From positions 1 through 43,867 of the forward strand of contig JALHOJ010000028.1 in NCBI GenBank assembly GCA_022843045.1: a stretch of DNA of 43,867 nt. Direction: 5' to 3'. Below the pieces are notes generated by a model. The model saw nothing but the letters and a program-made list of their open reading frames with translations, was not told the origin of the DNA and did no database searches. Made by a program: the position numbers and the translations under genes. Below are positions 40,991-43,867 of this stretch, piece by piece; position 1 is the stretch's first letter; every line of letters starts with the position of its first letter. The stretch comes from Phycisphaerales bacterium (lineage in GTDB: Bacteria; Planctomycetota; Phycisphaerae; Phycisphaerales; UBA1924).

Positions 40991-41263
40991 CACCCTCTCG
41001 CCCTTTTCCGCCGGCAAGAGCCCGATGACCCTCGTCAACACGCTCGCGCAACGACGCATCACGTAGTGTCCCCGCCTTCCGAGCGTCCCATAGTCTCGAC
41101 AACCAATCTCAATCGCACGAGGGATGCCGCGTTCTCGCCAAATCCCACTTGCTCGATCACCCGTTCGAGTTAGAATGTGGGCGAGAGACAAGCGTTTGCG
41201 TGACCCATTGGCTTCCGTATGCCTGGCGCGCTTTCGCCCAGTTTGTTTGCTAAGGAGAGAGAG

Positions 41264-41986
41264 ATGAAGTTCACCGTTTCCGCACTGTCCCTGTGCGCCC
41301 TCTGCGGCGCTGCCTCCGCCGGCCTCGTCGCCCACACCGGCACCCCCGGCACCATCGCCGGCGGTTTCACCGACCGCAGCCAGGTCTACTCCATCGATGA
41401 CGGCACCGCCGAAAACTCCGTTGGCCTGACCAACGGCGGCGTCCTCGCTGGTATCAACTACTTCGCCGTCGTCGGCGGCAACAACTCCATCACGTCCGTC
41501 GACGTCGCTTGGGGCACGCCCGCGTTCGCCGGTCAGAACGGCATCGCCGCCGGCTCGCCCTTCTCCGTCTACGTCTGGGCCAACAACGGCGCTGGCACCG
41601 ATCCCTCCGGCGCGAACTCCACGCTCCTCTACACCACCACCTCCACCATCAACGCCGCCAACATCGATAACAACACCTTCCAGTCCATCGCGATTCCCAA
41701 CATCGCCGTCGGCACCTCCTTCTTCGTCGGTGTCTCCATCGCCCACGCCCCGGGCTCCTTCCCCATCGCTGTCGATCAGGATGCTCCCACCTCCGCGGGC
41801 GTCTCCTGGGCCGGCGGCGGCGGCAGCTTCGACGCCAACAACGTCGGCTTCGGCACCGGTCCCTCGCTGGATATCTCCGGCTTGAGCCTCGGCAACTGGA
41901 TGATCCGCGCCAACGCCGTCCCCACCCCCGGCGCCGCTGGCCTCCTCGCCCTCGCCGGCCTCGCCGCCACCCGCCGCCGCCGCTAA
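41264..41986 (+). CDS. Secreted protein with PEP-CTERM-like tail
   Basis: 240 aa. The signal peptide MKFTVSALSLCALCGAASA is followed by a beta-rich body (YSIDDGTAENSVGLTNGGVL, VDVAWGTPAFAGQNGIAAGS). The tail is VPTPGAAGLLALAGLAATRR, then RR. An AAGGAGAG site precedes the ATG. A strong terminator follows. Function unknown; such proteins are surface or matrix components in other phyla. Confidence 0.83.
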   Translation: MKFTVSALSLCALCGAASAGLVAHTGTPGTIAGGFTDRSQVYSIDDGTAENSVGLTNGGVLAGINYFAVVGGNNSITSVDVAWGTPAFAGQNGIAAGSPFSVYVWANNGAGTDPSGANSTLLYTTTSTINAANIDNNTFQSIAIPNIAVGTSFFVGVSIAHAPGSFPIAVDQDAPTSAGVSWAGGGGSFDANNVGFGTGPSLDISGLSLGNWMIRANAVPTPGAAGLLALAGLAATRRRR

Positions 41987-42016
41987 TCGCTGCAACGGCC
42001 AACACAAACCCCAAAG

Positions 42017-42048
42017 CAGCCCCGGCCAACGCCGGGGCTGTTTTCTTT
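42017..42048 (+). terminator. Intrinsic terminator
   Basis: A perfect 10-bp stem (cagccccggc / gccggggctg), loop caac, then ttttcttt. It lies 30 bp after the secreted-protein gene. Confidence 0.9.
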
Positions 42049-42062
42049 CCAAGCGTGCCATC

Positions 42063-42192
42063 AAAGTCGCTGGCTCCGCAGCGACTTCGATGCGATCCCA
42101 CCAGGAGCACGGGCTTCCAGCCCGTAAGTCTCACCAGTAGCACGGGCGTCCCGCCCGTGAGTCGCGGGGGGCCGGGCCTTCTAGGCCCGAGC
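42063..42192. repeat. Cluster of palindromes, including double-palindrome repeat copy D
   Basis: In order: aagtcgct/agcgactt (42063-42087), acgggc-ttcca-gcccgt (42109-42125), cacgggc-gtccc-gcccgtg (42141-42159) and cgggcc-ttcta-ggcccg (42173-42189). The second and fourth are the reverse complement of the type at 731-780. The rest of the gap to 42424 has no gene. Confidence 0.75.
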
Positions 42193-42424
42193 CCCCACCC
42201 ACGAAGCAAACCCTCAGAAGCAGACGCTCTCCTCCCAACCACAAGCAACACAAGGCGGCACCCAAACCCACATTCCCGCCTCGACCACCCACCCAACACA
42301 CCCACAGCCAGCCGCAAAGCCAGCAGGCTGCGGCACGGTACGATTACCGGCTTAAGGTCGTGCCACCTGCCATGTATAGACAAATTCAATGACATCTTTC
42401 GCGAACTATTGATCCGGAGTTAGT

Positions 42425-43417
42425 GTGAAAAAAAAGAGCGATCGCGTCATTCTTGAGAAATCGATTCTTACCAGATATTTGTCGTGCGTTTTGTATTTGA
42501 ACAACGATAAATTCTGTAACGTACAGGATTGCGAAGATTTGTGCAATATTATATTGCAAGCATCATGCGCAAATAAAATAAATATATACTTTTCAGATCA
42601 CTGCGACAATGGCAAGGACACGGAGTGCAAATACTCTGCAAATACAAGGCTTTCCCTTTTAGTGCCATACCACAAAGTTGGCACCATGATGTTTGAATTG
42701 AATTCAACAAACTATTCCAACGTACATATATTTGATTTGTTCGGACTTTACAAGACTGCAAAGGGCATCTCGCCACTTAAAGGTGGCCATGAGTGGCCAG
42801 CATTCATGCTGTTCATGCGAGATGACTACTGTGACAATACCGTAGGTGTTTCGAGGTGCATAAAACTAATTCTGAATGTTATTGATTTATTTCGAGAACG
42901 AATTGGCATTGTTGGCGGTTTTGTTGAGTGCGAACCAGTTTCTGCAAGTCAAGCTGGAATTATCTACCACACCAGTACTCCATCTGAACAGTTCGAGTTC
43001 TATTGCGAGCAACGACGCTGGGAACAGGCGTCGGAGTCGCGAATGTGGCGTATCAGGCGTCTGCGACCATGGAACTATTTTTCGAAGCGTCATATTGAAA
43101 GGCTCGGTGGCGACCGATTTATTTGTGAGATGCGAGACGCGTTCAGAGCTATCCGTACAAGAGAAGGGTTATCTCCCGAGCCCACAGAAGACGAGCATGC
43201 CAGTCTCACAGAATCGTTGCGGAAAATGGGCGTAGAATTGGGCGCTATAGACACTAAGCCAGTTGAGTTTGATGATATTTGTACGAGATACTCTAACGGC
43301 GATGTCCTCGTATGTCTTGCGCACAATCCGCTACAAATGACATCTCTAAAGTTTCCGAGGACTGAAATGGCAACGTGGCTACACCGAAGAATCTCATCGG
43401 CTGACCTCTACATTTGA
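42425..43417 (+). CDS. AT-rich orphan gene; possible immunity-type protein
   Basis: 330 aa from a GTG with GGAG 5 bases before. Base composition is plainly lower in GC than any neighbour and codons end often in A or T, so it was probably acquired recently. No signal peptide. Late in the protein, RRLRPWNYFSKRHIERLGGD resembles the conserved Trp-Asn ... Leu-Gly-Gly block of DUF3396 (Imm52-type immunity proteins of type VI secretion systems), and GIVGGFVECE could match the preceding strand. That link is a guess from memory of the family. No toxin or secretion gene lies within the window. Otherwise an unknown cytosolic protein. Confidence 0.75.
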   Translation: MKKKSDRVILEKSILTRYLSCVLYLNNDKFCNVQDCEDLCNIILQASCANKINIYFSDHCDNGKDTECKYSANTRLSLLVPYHKVGTMMFELNSTNYSNVHIFDLFGLYKTAKGISPLKGGHEWPAFMLFMRDDYCDNTVGVSRCIKLILNVIDLFRERIGIVGGFVECEPVSASQAGIIYHTSTPSEQFEFYCEQRRWEQASESRMWRIRRLRPWNYFSKRHIERLGGDRFICEMRDAFRAIRTREGLSPEPTEDEHASLTESLRKMGVELGAIDTKPVEFDDICTRYSNGDVLVCLAHNPLQMTSLKFPRTEMATWLHRRISSADLYI

Positions 43418-43867
43418 TCGTAAATGGTGGGTGGCACGGTTAGGCTTCGCGAAACAGCTGACGGGATCTTTCCACCCGTGCCACAAGCATCGCCGCCGCT
43501 CTGGGCGGCGATGCTTGTGGCGAATCACCGCCGGCATGCTCACCTGACTTTCCCAACGCCATCACACTCACGGCCAATTGCAACGGGCTCGCCACACCGC
43601 TGCCTGCCGACCTCCGCGTTCCTCCGCTCCCTCTCCGCCCCTCCGCGATCCCGCCCCGAACAACCACGTTTGTGCGCGCATCACACCAAACAACCATCCT
43701 TGTGCGCGCTTCTGATCTCCTTTCACTCCTCTCCCCTTGCGTTCCTAGAAATCCACGTCATACTACCGCATCGCCCGGCCCACCAAGCTTGGCGGCCCGT
43801 CTCTGGCGTTCCTTTGACGGTGGTGTAGGAAAAGAGCGGACCTCAAAGGCGATCGCTTCGCCCCGAG
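43418..43867. other. Gene-free right end with hairpin and repeats
   Basis: 450 bp without a convincing gene. Holds an 18-bp perfect hairpin (43480-43521), ggtggcacg (43430-43438) that inverts cgtgccacc on the other side of the AT-rich gene (42359-42367), words such as cctccgcgttcctccgctcc (43610-43650), and two imperfect direct copies of aacaaccacgtttgtgcgcg (43658 onward). Confidence 0.55.
43480..43521. repeat. Perfect 18-bp hairpin
   Basis: gccacaagcatcgccgcc pairs base for base with ggcggcgatgcttgtggc, with loop gctctg. No T tract follows, so it is not a plain terminator. About 60 bp after the AT-rich gene. Confidence 0.85.

Noticed and set aside
39947..42064. A 705-codon frame on the minus strand
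   Set aside because: Antisense to purH and the secreted-protein gene; Gly/Ala/Asp/Glu-rich shadow.
43440..43697. An 85-codon minus-strand frame
   Set aside because: It runs through the 18-bp hairpin and word repeats, and has no ribosome site or family likeness.

Overview
The window looks like high-GC chromosomal DNA of a planctomycete, most likely class Phycisphaerae. The main clues are two secreted proteins sharing a paired, cysteine-flanked, Asp/Asn-rich C-terminal module that ends in FSEGPC; three secreted proteins ending in Pro-x-Pro-Gly, a short hydrophobic stretch and an Arg cluster (a PEP-CTERM-like tail); a planctomycete-style zinc-ribbon membrane protein; and dense intergenic palindromes. 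Family names below come from reading the protein sequences, not from a search.

Layout. 1-3.6 kb: minus-strand housekeeping genes (RRM RNA-binding protein, surE, pyk) separated by palindromic repeats. 3.75-11.5 kb: two tRNA genes, Asp(GTC) and Val(CAC), each followed by a broken piece that looks like an integrase. Between them lie three genes of probable foreign origin: an envelope protein with three repeats, a type I sulfatase and a SYLF-domain lipoprotein. About 0.85 kb of decayed DNA follows. 11.5-18 kb: ChaA-type antiporter, macro-domain protein, GNAT acetyltransferase, a secreted SUMF1-like protein, a propeller lipoprotein and an FN3 protein. 18-20.2 kb: a 42-bp tandem repeat and an orphan PD-(D/E)XK-like gene, possibly defence-related.

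20.4-27.7 kb: an acyl-CoA mutase with isobutyryl-CoA-mutase-like active-site residues and an in-frame low-complexity insert, two membrane proteins, a divergent long RNase HII-like protein and a GT2 glycosyltransferase. 27.9-33.7 kb: secreted and membrane proteins (PEP-CTERM-like, YceI, sugar-dehydrogenase-like). One membrane-protein gene carries a terminal-inverted-repeat element that reads through in frame. 33.9-36.4 kb: the rpmF-plsX-fabH operon (ribosomal protein L32, then phospholipid and fatty-acid initiation). 36.7-42 kb: a repeat-rich secreted protein, a propeller lipoprotein with a 14-C tract, purH and another PEP-CTERM-like protein. 42.4-43.4 kb: a distinctly AT-rich orphan gene, probably recently acquired and possibly immunity-protein-like.

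Most genes are monocistronic or in short runs. The clear operon is rpmF-plsX-fabH; the GT2 and RNase HII-like genes are probably also coupled. No CRISPR array, rRNA gene, intact insertion sequence or complete multigene defence system is visible. The best candidates for new biology are the orphan genes at 18.7 and 42.4 kb, the RNase HII-like variant, the mutase with its insert, and the repeat family that can sit inside coding sequence.
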